Shown here: positions 1 through 7,451 of the stretch, piece after piece
Layout: each line of letters begins with the position of its first letter
How positions within the stretch are numbered: position 1 is the stretch's first letter
Source of the DNA: Desulfobulbaceae bacterium
GTDB lineage: Bacteria; Bacteroidota; Ignavibacteria; Kapaibacteriales; UBA2268
NCBI GenBank assembly: GCA_018335795.1
Contig: JAGXRP010000077.1
Coordinates: 1-64,000 of the forward strand
Length of the DNA stretch: 64,000 nucleotides
Reading direction: 5' to 3'
The notes under the pieces: generated by a model
Told to the model about the DNA's origin: nothing
Seen by the model: only the letters and a program-made list of their open reading frames with translations
Databases searched by the model: none
Program-made: the position numbers and the translations under genes

Positions 1-148
1 ATTTCGTTACTATTTTTAATTTTGTCTCAAAAGAATTATCTTTGAATTCGGAACAATTTTGAAATGAATTCATTGCTCGGTTTTGAAAGTTTTTAAAAAA
101 TCTAAGAGTTCGTTCTTTGTCTGAATAAATTTGTAGCTGATTTAAATT
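1..148 (-). other. Possible gene remnant running off the left edge
   Basis: On the minus strand one frame stays open from just after a stop at 149-151 to the window edge, about 49 codons. It reads like protein (for example DKERTLRFFKNFQNRAMNSF), with the only ATG at 71-73. I do not recognise a family. It could be a truncated gene or chance; AT-rich sequence of this length is often open by chance. No convincing ribosome binding site precedes the ATG. The rest of 149-330 holds nothing I can identify. Confidence 0.15.
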
Positions 149-344
149 CTAACTTCGGCGGACTCTGGTGTTATTATTAAACTTGATTAAGAATTTTTTG
201 AAAATAATAAGACCTTGACTGAATGGTTTAAGTCATGGAATAATAGCATTGTTCAAACATATAAGTCCTTGTTATTAAAATAACATATACATATTTACGA
301 CTGATATTTATAAAGATAAATTTGATTTCTAAAGGAGTGTTTTT

Positions 345-392
345 ATGAATCTGATTTGCATTTTTCATTTGCGTAATTCAACATATTTATGA
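345..392 (+). CDS. Putative 15-codon leader peptide upstream of AraC gene
   Basis: An ATG at 345 follows a strong Shine-Dalgarno-like AAAGGAGTG (331-339) at good spacing and encodes MNLICIFHLRNSTYL before a TGA at 390-392. The AraC-type gene starts 18 bases later and has no comparable ribosome binding site of its own. This could be a translated leader that couples to or regulates the downstream gene. Too short for the ORF track. It may also be chance, since nothing else supports it. Confidence 0.3.
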   Translation: MNLICIFHLRNSTYL

Positions 393-410
393 TTAAATTC
401 TATAAAGAAT

Positions 411-974
411 ATGAAATTATACATAAAATATATGGTCTGCCTAAGGTGTAAGATGGTAGTGGCATCCGAATTGGAAAATTTAGGTATCCAATACAAAAAT
501 CTTATGATTGGCGAAGTTGATGTTAATGGCGGTTTAAGCGATGAAGACAAGGAGATTCCCGACGCAAACTTGAGAAGGTCGGGCTTGGAGCTTATGAACG
601 ACAGGAAAAGTCAGATAATTGAAAAAATCAAAAATGTAATCATTGATATGGTTCACTATACAGAAGATATGCAACCTGTAAATTTTTCAAATGTTTTGAC
701 CGAAAAATTGGATTTGGATTATACTTATCTTTCAAATCTTTTTTCGGATGTAACCGGAACTACAATTCAGCAATTCATAATCAAGCATAAGATTGAACGG
801 GTTAAGGAATTGCTGGTATATGATGAGCTTAATATAAGCGAAATCGCTTGGAAACCGAACTATAGCAGCGTTCAACATCTTTCAACTCAGTTCAAAAAAG
901 TAACAGGCTTATCCCCTTCCCACTTTAAAACGCTTCGAAAGAAACGCAGACAGTCTATAATCGAAATTGGTTGA
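411..974 (+). CDS. AraC-family regulator with N-terminal HMA-like CxxC motif
   Basis: The C-terminal half (about residues 85-180) is an AraC-type double helix-turn-helix DNA-binding domain: NLFSDVTGTTIQQFIIKHKIERVKELL followed by SSVQHLSTQFKKVTGLSPSHFK. The N-terminus begins KYMVCLRCKMVV, an MxCxxC pattern like that of heavy-metal-associated (HMA) domains. This short (about 190 aa) regulator type is common in Bacteroidota, where it may sit near metal transport genes; no metal gene is visible here. In the second helix-turn-helix, WKPNY has proline where relatives usually carry leucine, which might weaken DNA binding. The gene is followed by a hairpin terminator that includes its stop codon. 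The ligand, metal or otherwise, is unknown. Confidence 0.8.
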   Translation: MKLYIKYMVCLRCKMVVASELENLGIQYKNLMIGEVDVNGGLSDEDKEIPDANLRRSGLELMNDRKSQIIEKIKNVIIDMVHYTEDMQPVNFSNVLTEKLDLDYTYLSNLFSDVTGTTIQQFIIKHKIERVKELLVYDELNISEIAWKPNYSSVQHLSTQFKKVTGLSPSHFKTLRKKRRQSIIEIG

Positions 975-1004
975 CACTTAAAAGTATCAACCAATTTTTT
1001 TTTT
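965..1004 (+). terminator. Rho-independent terminator of the AraC gene
   Basis: An almost perfect inverted repeat, AATTGGTTGA-c-ACTT paired with AAGT-a-TCAACCAATT, is followed by a run of ten T residues. The upstream arm contains the TGA stop codon of the AraC gene, so coding sequence and terminator overlap. It also separates this gene from the convergent nuoD. Confidence 0.85.
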
Positions 1005-1021
1005 GCATTATAAAGCAAATC

Positions 1022-2296
1022 CTACTTATCAGCTTCGCCCATAACAGGGTCAATCGAACCAATACAAGCAACCACATCGCTCAGCATCGAGCCTTCGACA
1101 AAATGAGGCAGAGCTTGTAAATTAGATGCCGACGGCGAACGAATCTTCATCTTCCATGGGTGTCCGGTACCGTCAGAAACAATAAAGAAGCCGAGTTCAC
1201 CTTTTGGGGCTTCGATAGCAGTATATGTCTCTCCCGGCTCGGGTGCAGCACCAAAATTAATCAACATGAAATCGTGAATCAACTCTTCCATTTTAGTATA
1301 AATTTCGTTTTTACGTGGTAATACCTTCTTAGGTTCATTAGCAAGAACCGGACCTTTGGGCATTTGGTCAAGCACTTGAGTAATGATTTTGATACTTTCT
1401 CGCATCTCATCAATTCTGACCATGTATCGAGACCAACAATCACCTTCGGGATAAGTTATGACGTCGAAATCGAGTTGGTCATATACCAAATACGGCATAT
1501 CCCGACGAATGTCTCTCGGAATCCCCGAACCACGCAAACATGGTCCTGTGAGCCCGTATTGGACAGCTAATTCTGGAGTTATAACGCCGATACCGGCAAC
1601 TCGTTTGATGAAAATCGAATTACGATGAACAAGTTTTTCAGATTTTTCTAATTGAGCGGGGAATTGAGCCACCCAATCACGAATCATGGCAATAGTTTTT
1701 TCGTCAATATCGTTTGCAACTCCACCAATGCGAGTGTAGCTCGTGGTGAATCTTGCTCCGCAAATTAACTCGAAAATATCGTACAATTTTTCACGCTCAG
1801 TGAATGTCCAAATCAGCACAGTCAAAGCTCCAACGTCCATACATGTAGCACCCATCGCCATTAAGTGTGACGATATGCGAGCCATTTCCGAAACCAAAAC
1901 ACGTATCCATTGTGCACGTGGCGATGCTTCAATACCTAGAGAATTCTCGATAGCCAGAGCAATTGCAGTATTGTTGGACATAGGCGAAAGATAGTCTAAT
2001 CTGTCTGTATGCGGGATAAATTCGTGATAAGTCACGTTTTCGGCTAATTTTTCGTAACCACGGTGCAAATAGCCTAATTCGGGCACACAACGCAAAATTG
2101 TTTCGCCTTCAAGACGAAGCAATACACGCAATACACCGTGAGTAGCGGGATGTTGGGGTCCCATATTCAAAATCATATCATTATCGAGCGCATCATCAAA
2201 GGTGATATTCGTATCGCCGTCCATCAAACGCTTATAAATTTTATCCTGACGAATAGCCGTTATTTTGTCTATTTCCGCTTGAGTTCTTACATTCAT
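1022..2296 (-). CDS. nuoD: NADH-quinone oxidoreductase subunit D (NuoD)
   Basis: This is the 49-kDa-type subunit of respiratory complex I, which with NuoB, NuoC and NuoI forms the quinone-reducing connecting arm on the cytoplasmic side of the membrane. The hallmark MGPQHPATHGVLRVLLRLEGE is near residue 45, followed by ELGYLHRGYEKLAE and the conserved C-terminal segment. Length is about 424 aa, normal for NuoD. The ORF track begins at a TTG; I prefer the ATG at 2296 because GGAG lies six bases upstream. No other nuo gene is adjacent: the upstream gene is a von Willebrand A protein and the downstream neighbour is a convergent regulator. Confidence 0.95.
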   Translation of the reverse strand: MNVRTQAEIDKITAIRQDKIYKRLMDGDTNITFDDALDNDMILNMGPQHPATHGVLRVLLRLEGETILRCVPELGYLHRGYEKLAENVTYHEFIPHTDRLDYLSPMSNNTAIALAIENSLGIEASPRAQWIRVLVSEMARISSHLMAMGATCMDVGALTVLIWTFTEREKLYDIFELICGARFTTSYTRIGGVANDIDEKTIAMIRDWVAQFPAQLEKSEKLVHRNSIFIKRVAGIGVITPELAVQYGLTGPCLRGSGIPRDIRRDMPYLVYDQLDFDVITYPEGDCWSRYMVRIDEMRESIKIITQVLDQMPKGPVLANEPKKVLPRKNEIYTKMEELIHDFMLINFGAAPEPGETYTAIEAPKGELGFFIVSDGTGHPWKMKIRSPSASNLQALPHFVEGSMLSDVVACIGSIDPVMGEADK

Positions 2297-2449
2297 ACTT
2301 GTCTCCAAATCTCAGAGTTCATTTTCAAAAATCAATCACAATTTACAAAAATCTAGATTCTAAAATAAAGAATTTATGCGAAAATAGGAAATAAATTATC
2401 AACTTAGTCATAAATTGAACCAAAGACCCAACATTACCACTAAATTGCT

Positions 2450-3106
2450 TCAGACCGAAGAAGGCTTTTCAGGCGACTCTTCATCATAGTAATTCTTCTG
2501 CAAATCTTCTTTCAGTCTAATCTTTCGGCTGAAAGACATTCGCGAAGATTTCTCACGGTCAAACATCCTATGCACATCTTCCACATTTGAATTGAAAATC
2601 AGAGTGTTATCAATAGATATCGATATAGCCGAATTGTGTACATCATGGTTAGCACCGATGTATGTAAAAGTCCAATTCTTAGTTTTGAGCTCTTCGACCA
2701 TATTTTTGATATTTCGGCTGTTGTATTCACGAGATGAATTCTCCTCGCCATCGGTCAAAATCGTTACCAATACGTTGTAATCAGTCATATCGAGCAAAGT
2801 TACTCTGAGTTTGTTGATGCTATATCCCATAGCATCATAAAGCGGAGTCGAGGAATTGGGCTGATATTTCCTCTCATCAATCGGCTGAATTGTCGCAACG
2901 GGTTGGTTGAACAGAAGAGTCTTGATACCGACACCGTTGAAAGTAACAAATGAAACAAAATGCTCTTGCTCGGGGAATTGCTTTTCGACTTCCTGAATCG
3001 TTTGAATAATCTCGTTGAAGCCGCTAATCGTAGAGTTTTTGATAGAATCCATACTGCCGCTTTCATCCAAAATAATCAGGTTGAATACTTTGTGTTTCGT
3101 TTCCAT
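2450..3106 (-). CDS. von Willebrand factor type A domain protein
   Basis: A single stand-alone vWA domain with a complete metal-ion-dependent adhesion site: DESGSMDS near residues 14-21, the threonine-containing STPLYDAM segment near residue 87, and LTDGEEN near residue 122. Such cytoplasmic vWA proteins usually mediate metal-dependent protein interactions, often with AAA or kinase partners, but none is encoded nearby. No signal peptide or membrane segment is seen. The start is placed at the ATG preceded by TTTTGGAG rather than the TTG in the track. The C-terminal 35 residues are charged and probably disordered. Specific role unknown. Confidence 0.85.
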   Translation of the reverse strand: METKHKVFNLIILDESGSMDSIKNSTISGFNEIIQTIQEVEKQFPEQEHFVSFVTFNGVGIKTLLFNQPVATIQPIDERKYQPNSSTPLYDAMGYSINKLRVTLLDMTDYNVLVTILTDGEENSSREYNSRNIKNMVEELKTKNWTFTYIGANHDVHNSAISISIDNTLIFNSNVEDVHRMFDREKSSRMSFSRKIRLKEDLQKNYYDEESPEKPSSV

Positions 3107-3224
3107 AATGCCATACTCCAAAATATAAATGGTACAATTACAAAAGCAAAACTACATTTATGTACGTCATATTTTGGCGGTTGAAAAAGGATGTGAACGG
3201 CTATAAAATAAAAATATAAATTTA

Positions 3225-3254
3225 TATAGCCCAAGAATTTATTCGTGGGCTATA
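3225..3254. repeat. REP-like palindrome, copy 1
   Basis: TATAGCCCA and TGGGCTATA form a perfect 9-bp stem, extended inwards by GAA/TTC after one mismatch. The core AGCCCA...TGGGCTAT resembles the palindrome at 4253-4276, suggesting members of one dispersed family. It lies in the 200-base gap between the vWA gene and the lipoprotein gene. It has no T-run, so a simple terminator is less likely. Confidence 0.55.
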
Positions 3255-3306
3255 GGAAAAGGATTTTCTATCAGTTGCAACAATTGCAGGACGAATTCCA
3301 AAACGA

Positions 3307-3723
3307 TTATTCTACTATTTCAGTTACATAGATGAAAGGTGGCATAGCAATTAACGTTTGTGGGCAATGCGGAGCTATAGCTTCGTGCTCTTCCTTTGTC
3401 AAAGCTCTGATTTTCACTTTTAGAACTTTTCCTTCAACATCTAAATTTTCGTCAATATTGACAGCCCTAAATTGATTCGGGTAACCTTGGCTTCCGGGGA
3501 AATGTTCGTCGCCAAGTACAGCGCTTATTCCTGTCGTATCGGCTATTTCGACTAAGGATTCCCAGCAAGGCTCTCCTGTGCTTGGAATCTGTATTCTAAT
3601 CACAAAAGTAACTTCGGAATCGGGAACCTTCTTTTTCGATTTTGAACTTCCAAATATATCAAAATCACATGCTGACATTGTCAACATCAAGACTATTACG
3701 GTAAACGTTAATAATACTTTCAT
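3307..3723 (-). CDS. Small putative lipoprotein
   Basis: A 138-residue protein with a hydrophobic signal sequence ending in the lipobox LTMSAC near residue 18, so the mature protein probably begins with a lipidated cysteine and sits in an outer or inner membrane leaflet facing the periplasm. After a short lysine/serine linker (SSKSKKK) comes a compact domain of about 100 residues that I cannot assign. The start is the ATG at 3723, preceded by GAGG, rather than the upstream TTG. It lies right behind a decayed BNR-repeat gene and before a REP-like palindrome. Confidence 0.65.
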   Translation of the reverse strand: MKVLLTFTVIVLMLTMSACDFDIFGSSKSKKKVPDSEVTFVIRIQIPSTGEPCWESLVEIADTTGISAVLGDEHFPGSQGYPNQFRAVNIDENLDVEGKVLKVKIRALTKEEHEAIAPHCPQTLIAMPPFIYVTEIVE

Positions 3724-3737
3724 AATGAACCTCAATC

Positions 3738-4124
3738 CTAAATTTTTGTAAAATCAATCTTATATACTGTATGACACTTCAAATTGCAAAAAGGAACAAA
3801 AAAAATACAAATCCCCCAAGATCCACCATTGTTTGTCGAGATAAACACGCCACCAAGATAGGTTCCGACAAAAATGTTGTTCCCACTTGTCACTATAGCC
3901 TGTACACTTTGAATTGTTAGATCAGTATTTTTCTCTGTCCAACTATTCCCGTTATCAGTAGATAAAAATACTCCTCCACAAGTTCCCGCAAAAACATAGT
4001 TCCCTTTAGTGGCGAAACAAGTAACCCAACTGCTTAATAAGCCATTACCCTGTTTATCCGATTTTGAAAAGGCGGTGAATGCTGCTAAAAGCATAATAAC
4101 TGAGTATAAAAATAAATTTTTAAT
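3738..4124 (-). pseudogene. Truncated BNR/sialidase-repeat secreted protein
   Basis: The frame contains a signal-like hydrophobic segment (NLFLYSVIMLLAAFTAFS) and two BNR/Asp-box repeats (STDNGNSWTE and STNNGGSWG), typical of large secreted beta-propeller proteins. Right after the second repeat the sequence changes to GICIFFVPFCNLKC, which is not BNR-like, and stops. No ATG precedes the signal segment: the expected start MKNLFLYS reads IKNLFLYS (ATT at about 4122-4124), and the track's start is a TTG. Loss of the start and loss of most of the propeller together argue for a decayed fragment. An ATT or TTG start giving a short secreted protein cannot be excluded. Confidence 0.6.
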
Positions 4125-4252
4125 GTTTGGTTCCCAATTTTCAAAAACAATTTTATAATTTGTCAATACAATATCTATAATAACAAGTTAAAATTGATTT
4201 TGTCACATTTAGATTTGATTTTATTTTTTGAGTGGATTTAGAAAAATCTTTA

Positions 4253-4276
4253 CCCACAGTTTAAACCGTGGGCTAT
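4253..4276. repeat. REP-like palindrome, copy 2
   Basis: CCCAC-a-GTTT pairs with AAAC-c-GTGGG, continuing as CTAT. The outer core (CCCAC/GTGGGCTAT) matches the right arm of the palindrome at 3225-3254. It sits between the decayed BNR gene and the tRNA-Arg gene. REP-like palindromes of this shape are often mobilised by RAYT (IS200-like) transposases; no such gene is in the window. Confidence 0.55.
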
Positions 4277-4316
4277 GTTTGCGATGTGTTATAGTATTCG
4301 TCTTAGTGAGATTTAG

Positions 4317-4390
4317 TACGCCCGAGTGGATTCGAACCACTGGCCCACAGCTTAGAAGGCTGTTGCTCTATCCTGCTGAGCTACGGGCGC
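4317..4390 (-). tRNA. tRNA-Arg(TCT)
   Basis: Read on the minus strand the sequence folds as a cloverleaf: acceptor GCGCCCG with CGGGCGT (G-U at the first pair), D-stem GCTC/GAGC, anticodon stem ACAGC/GCTGT with loop CTTCTAA, and T-arm AGTGG-TTCGAAT-CCACT. The anticodon is TCT, reading AGA (and AGG by wobble). Discriminator base is A. The 3' CCA is not encoded. The tRNA faces away from the SRP RNA gene 87 bases to its right. Confidence 0.95.
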
Positions 4391-4476
4391 ATGACAGAAC
4401 TTCAAAAGTAAGGGTTTTTTGGCAAAAAAACAAATTTATTTTGGTCAGCATGGAATTTTTTCGTATTTTTGAATCA

Positions 4477-4573
4477 GGACCAAGTCCTGTGTGGCTAAGA
4501 CAAGCCCAATTCCGTCAGGTCCGGAAGGAAGCAGCGGTTAGTTTGCTCTTAGGGTACATCAGTACTTGGTCTC
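4477..4573 (+). ncRNA. ffs: Small signal recognition particle RNA (4.5S type)
   Basis: The diagnostic apical region GTCAGGTCCGGAAGGAAGCAGC with a GGAA tetraloop is present near 4514-4536. The ends close as a helix: GACCAAGT (4478-4485) with ACTTGGTC (4564-4571). The size of about 97 nt fits the short bacterial SRP RNA, which binds Ffh and directs membrane proteins to FtsY. The 5' end can alternatively fold as CAGGAC-caa-GTCCTG. A T-run follows immediately. Exact ends are estimates. Confidence 0.95.
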
Positions 4574-4582
4574 TTTTTTTTT
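4564..4582 (+). terminator. T-run terminator after the SRP RNA
   Basis: The closing helix of the SRP RNA (ACTTGGTC) is followed by CTTTTTTTTT (4573-4582), so the RNA's own terminal stem probably acts as the intrinsic terminator. The rng operon starts about 50 bases later. Confidence 0.6.
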
Positions 4583-4631
4583 ATATATGATAATTTTTCA
4601 TATTTTTGAATTTTAACATAGTGTTGCTTTG

Positions 4632-6281
4632 ATGAAAAAAGAGATTATTATACATTCGGCTATAAATGAAGTTCGGGTCGCTATTTTGGAAGAGGGTGAG
4701 TTAGCTGAATTCTTCATCGAAATGCCCAACAAAGAACGTATCATTGGCAACATCTATTATGGCAAAGTCAACAAAGTAGTCGTCTCGCTCAATGCCGCAT
4801 TCATAGACATCGGTTTGAAACAAGATGCTTTCCTCCATTTCTCCGATGCAGATGATTCGCTCGAAAAAACTATAATCACTGAAGAAGAAGATTCCGAAGA
4901 ACTCGAAAAGCCAATCCCTTTGGCAGAACCTGTCGAAGAAGATGGAAAAAAATCAAAATCCAAAAGTAAAAAGAAAGGCAAGAAAGAGCCTGAAGCACCG
5001 AAAGAAGTCACAAAAGCGGCTGATGTCTCTCATACATTTAAGACTAAACGTTCAGGCGATGTGAAAATCAACCTTGTCGAAGGAAAAAAAATCGCAGTGC
5101 AAATCACTCGAGAGGCTTACGCAAACAAAGGCGTTAAAGTAACGAGCAAGATTGCTATTCCGGGTCGCTATTTAGTTCTGATGCCGTATGATAAGATGAT
5201 TGGTGTGTCCCGGAAGATAGGCTCGTTCCAAGAACGCCGCAGATTACGTTCCGCAGCCAAAAGCTTTATAGGCGGCGAATACGGTTGTATTATTCGTACA
5301 GCCTCTATGGATAAGAGCGAAGAAGAATTGCAAAAAGATTGGCTTGATTTGATTGAAGTTTGGACTGAAATCGACAAGAAAATGAAAGAGAGCACTCCGC
5401 CTGCATTGATTTACCAAGATATGCAAATGGCGACAAGTATTGTGAGGGATATGTTCACGACAAACGTCGAAAGAGTTGTGGTTGACTCCAAAAAGCTTTA
5501 TAAGGAAATTAATGATTATATTAAGAAAGTTTCACCACATCTTGAAAACAGAATCGAATATTACGAAGGTCACAACGGTATTTTTGAGGAATTCAACATT
5601 GAAAAGGAATTGCTCAAAAGCTACAAACGAAGAGTAAATCTGCATGGTGGTGGAGATATTGTAATTGAGCAAACTGAAGCAATGACCGTAGTAGATGTAA
5701 ATTCGGGACGTGCAAATGAAAAAGACCAAGAAAAAAATTCATACAAAACAAATATTGAAGCGTGCAGAGCGATTGCTCGTCAGATAAGGTTGCGTGATTT
5801 AGGCGGTATGGTTGTCATTGATTTCATTGATATGAACGAAGACAGCAACAGAAAAAAATTATTCGCGGAAATGAAAAAGGAATTAGCACGCGACCGAGCT
5901 AAAACTACTGTCTATCCACTGACCCAATTGGGTTTGTTGCAAATCACTCGCCATAGGGTCAATCTGAACGTTGCCGAGAAGATCACAGAAATTTGCCCGA
6001 CTTGTAAAGGTTTGGGACGAATCACATCAAAAGCAGTCTTAATTAATGATATAGAACGATGGTTGAAAAATTACCGAAAGACTTCTACAGAATTTCGAAT
6101 CTTGTTGCAATTGCACCCAAGTATTGCAGAATACATCACTGAAGGCACAATTTCTACGATTTCGAAGTTCATGATTAAGTACTTTGTTAAAATAAAAGTT
6201 CAACAAAACGAAAATATTCCAATAGACCAATTCAAATTCTTTTCTATACGTCAACAAAAGGATATTACAAACGACTTTTAG
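4632..6281 (+). CDS. rng: Ribonuclease G/E
   Basis: Endoribonuclease of the RNase E/G family, which processes rRNA and decays mRNA in the cytoplasm. The N-terminal S1 domain begins near residue 35 (GNIYYGKVNKVVVSLNAAFIDIG). It is interrupted by a charged, low-complexity stretch (about residues 72-145, including KSKSKSKKKGKK). The catalytic DNase I-like domain carries the metal-binding aspartates in VVDVNSG (about 355) and VIDFIDM (about 397), and the zinc-link CPTCKG is near residue 455. There is no RNase E-type scaffold tail. I use the ATG at 4632; the track starts one codon earlier at TTG. It heads a run of seven closely spaced genes, with dxr two bases downstream. Confidence 0.95.
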   Translation: MKKEIIIHSAINEVRVAILEEGELAEFFIEMPNKERIIGNIYYGKVNKVVVSLNAAFIDIGLKQDAFLHFSDADDSLEKTIITEEEDSEELEKPIPLAEPVEEDGKKSKSKSKKKGKKEPEAPKEVTKAADVSHTFKTKRSGDVKINLVEGKKIAVQITREAYANKGVKVTSKIAIPGRYLVLMPYDKMIGVSRKIGSFQERRRLRSAAKSFIGGEYGCIIRTASMDKSEEELQKDWLDLIEVWTEIDKKMKESTPPALIYQDMQMATSIVRDMFTTNVERVVVDSKKLYKEINDYIKKVSPHLENRIEYYEGHNGIFEEFNIEKELLKSYKRRVNLHGGGDIVIEQTEAMTVVDVNSGRANEKDQEKNSYKTNIEACRAIARQIRLRDLGGMVVIDFIDMNEDSNRKKLFAEMKKELARDRAKTTVYPLTQLGLLQITRHRVNLNVAEKITEICPTCKGLGRITSKAVLINDIERWLKNYRKTSTEFRILLQLHPSIAEYITEGTISTISKFMIKYFVKIKVQQNENIPIDQFKFFSIRQQKDITNDF

Positions 6282-6283
6282 TT

Positions 6284-7450
6284 ATGGATAGAAAGAAAAA
6301 AATAACAATACTTGGTTCAACAGGCTCTATAGGTGTCCAAACTCTTGATGTGATTTCAAACAACCCCGAAATGTTCGAAATATTGTGTTTGACAGCTAAC
6401 AATAATTTACAGCTTTTGAGCAAGCAAATAGCAAAATTCAAACCACATGAAGTTGTAATTGCAAATAAATCATCTTTTGATGACTTTGTCAGTAACTATA
6501 CTTACGATTGCAAAATCATATGTGGCGAAGAAGCCTTAGTAGCAGCAGCTGCGAACAACGAGAATGATTTAGTAATCTCGGCACTTGTAGGTTTTAACGG
6601 TGTTATGCCGACTTTGGCGGCTTTGCGAGCTGGAATTGACGTCGCCTTGGCTAATAAAGAAACTTTAGTTGCTGCCGGCGACATTATGGTCAATTTAGCC
6701 AAAGAAACCGGAGCTAAAATAATCGCAATTGACAGCGAACATAATGCAATATTGCAATGTCTCGCGGGTGAAAATTACTCGGATATTGAGAAAATTATCT
6801 TGACATCATCAGGTGGACCGTTTCGTAAACGAAATCTTGATGAATACGATTCGATAACGATCAAAGAGGCGCTCAATCATCCAAATTGGAGCATGGGAAG
6901 TAAAATTACGATTGATTCGGCAACGATGATGAACAAAGGCTTTGAAGTCATCGAAGCTCATTGGCTTTTTAATATTTCGCCAAATCAAATCGAAGTTGTG
7001 ATACATCCTCAATCTATAATTCATTCGTTTGTTCAATTCAAAGATGCCTCAATCAAGGCACAATTGGGTTTGCCCGATATGAGAGTGCCAATATCATATG
7101 CTATTCATTATCCAAATAGAGTGGCAAACGAATTTCCAAGATTGGACTTCATGTCTTTATCAGGTTTGGATTTTTGGCAACCATCGCAAGAACGTTATCC
7201 ATGTCTCTACTTAGCGTATGAGTCACTTCGAATAGGCAAAAATTTACCTGCGGCTTTGAATGCTGCTAATGAAGTATGCGTAAGTAAGTTTTTGAATGAT
7301 GAAATTAAATTTACTGACATATCGCGAGTGATTGAAATGACCTTAGAAACAACTGAATTATACCAAAATCCTTCATTGGCTGAAATAGAATTCACTGACA
7401 AAATGTCTAGAAAAAAGGCATCGGAATTTATTAATAATCTAATAAAATAA
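6284..7450 (+). CDS. dxr: 1-deoxy-D-xylulose 5-phosphate reductoisomerase
   Basis: Catalyses the NADPH-dependent conversion of DXP to MEP, the committed step of the non-mevalonate isoprenoid pathway. The N-terminal nucleotide-binding motif is ILGSTGSIG (residues 8-16). Further conserved segments are NKETLVAAG, DSEHNAI (metal ligands), SSGGPFR and NHPNWSMGSKITIDSATMMNKGFEVIEAHWLF. Length 388 aa is normal. It lies between rng and rseP with gaps of one or two bases, the common bacterial dxr-rseP pairing. With uppP elsewhere in the window it relates to polyprenyl carrier supply. Confidence 0.97.
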   Translation: MDRKKKITILGSTGSIGVQTLDVISNNPEMFEILCLTANNNLQLLSKQIAKFKPHEVVIANKSSFDDFVSNYTYDCKIICGEEALVAAAANNENDLVISALVGFNGVMPTLAALRAGIDVALANKETLVAAGDIMVNLAKETGAKIIAIDSEHNAILQCLAGENYSDIEKIILTSSGGPFRKRNLDEYDSITIKEALNHPNWSMGSKITIDSATMMNKGFEVIEAHWLFNISPNQIEVVIHPQSIIHSFVQFKDASIKAQLGLPDMRVPISYAIHYPNRVANEFPRLDFMSLSGLDFWQPSQERYPCLYLAYESLRIGKNLPAALNAANEVCVSKFLNDEIKFTDISRVIEMTLETTELYQNPSLAEIEFTDKMSRKKASEFINNLIK

Positions 7451-7451
7451 T

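Noticed and set aside
365-550. 61-aa minus-strand ORF opposite the AraC gene
   Set aside because: Shadow frame of the AraC coding region; no motif and no ribosome site.
4228-4590. 120-aa ORF on the plus strand
   Set aside because: It overlaps the tRNA-Arg gene, the SRP RNA and a REP-like palindrome, so it is a chance open frame over RNA genes.
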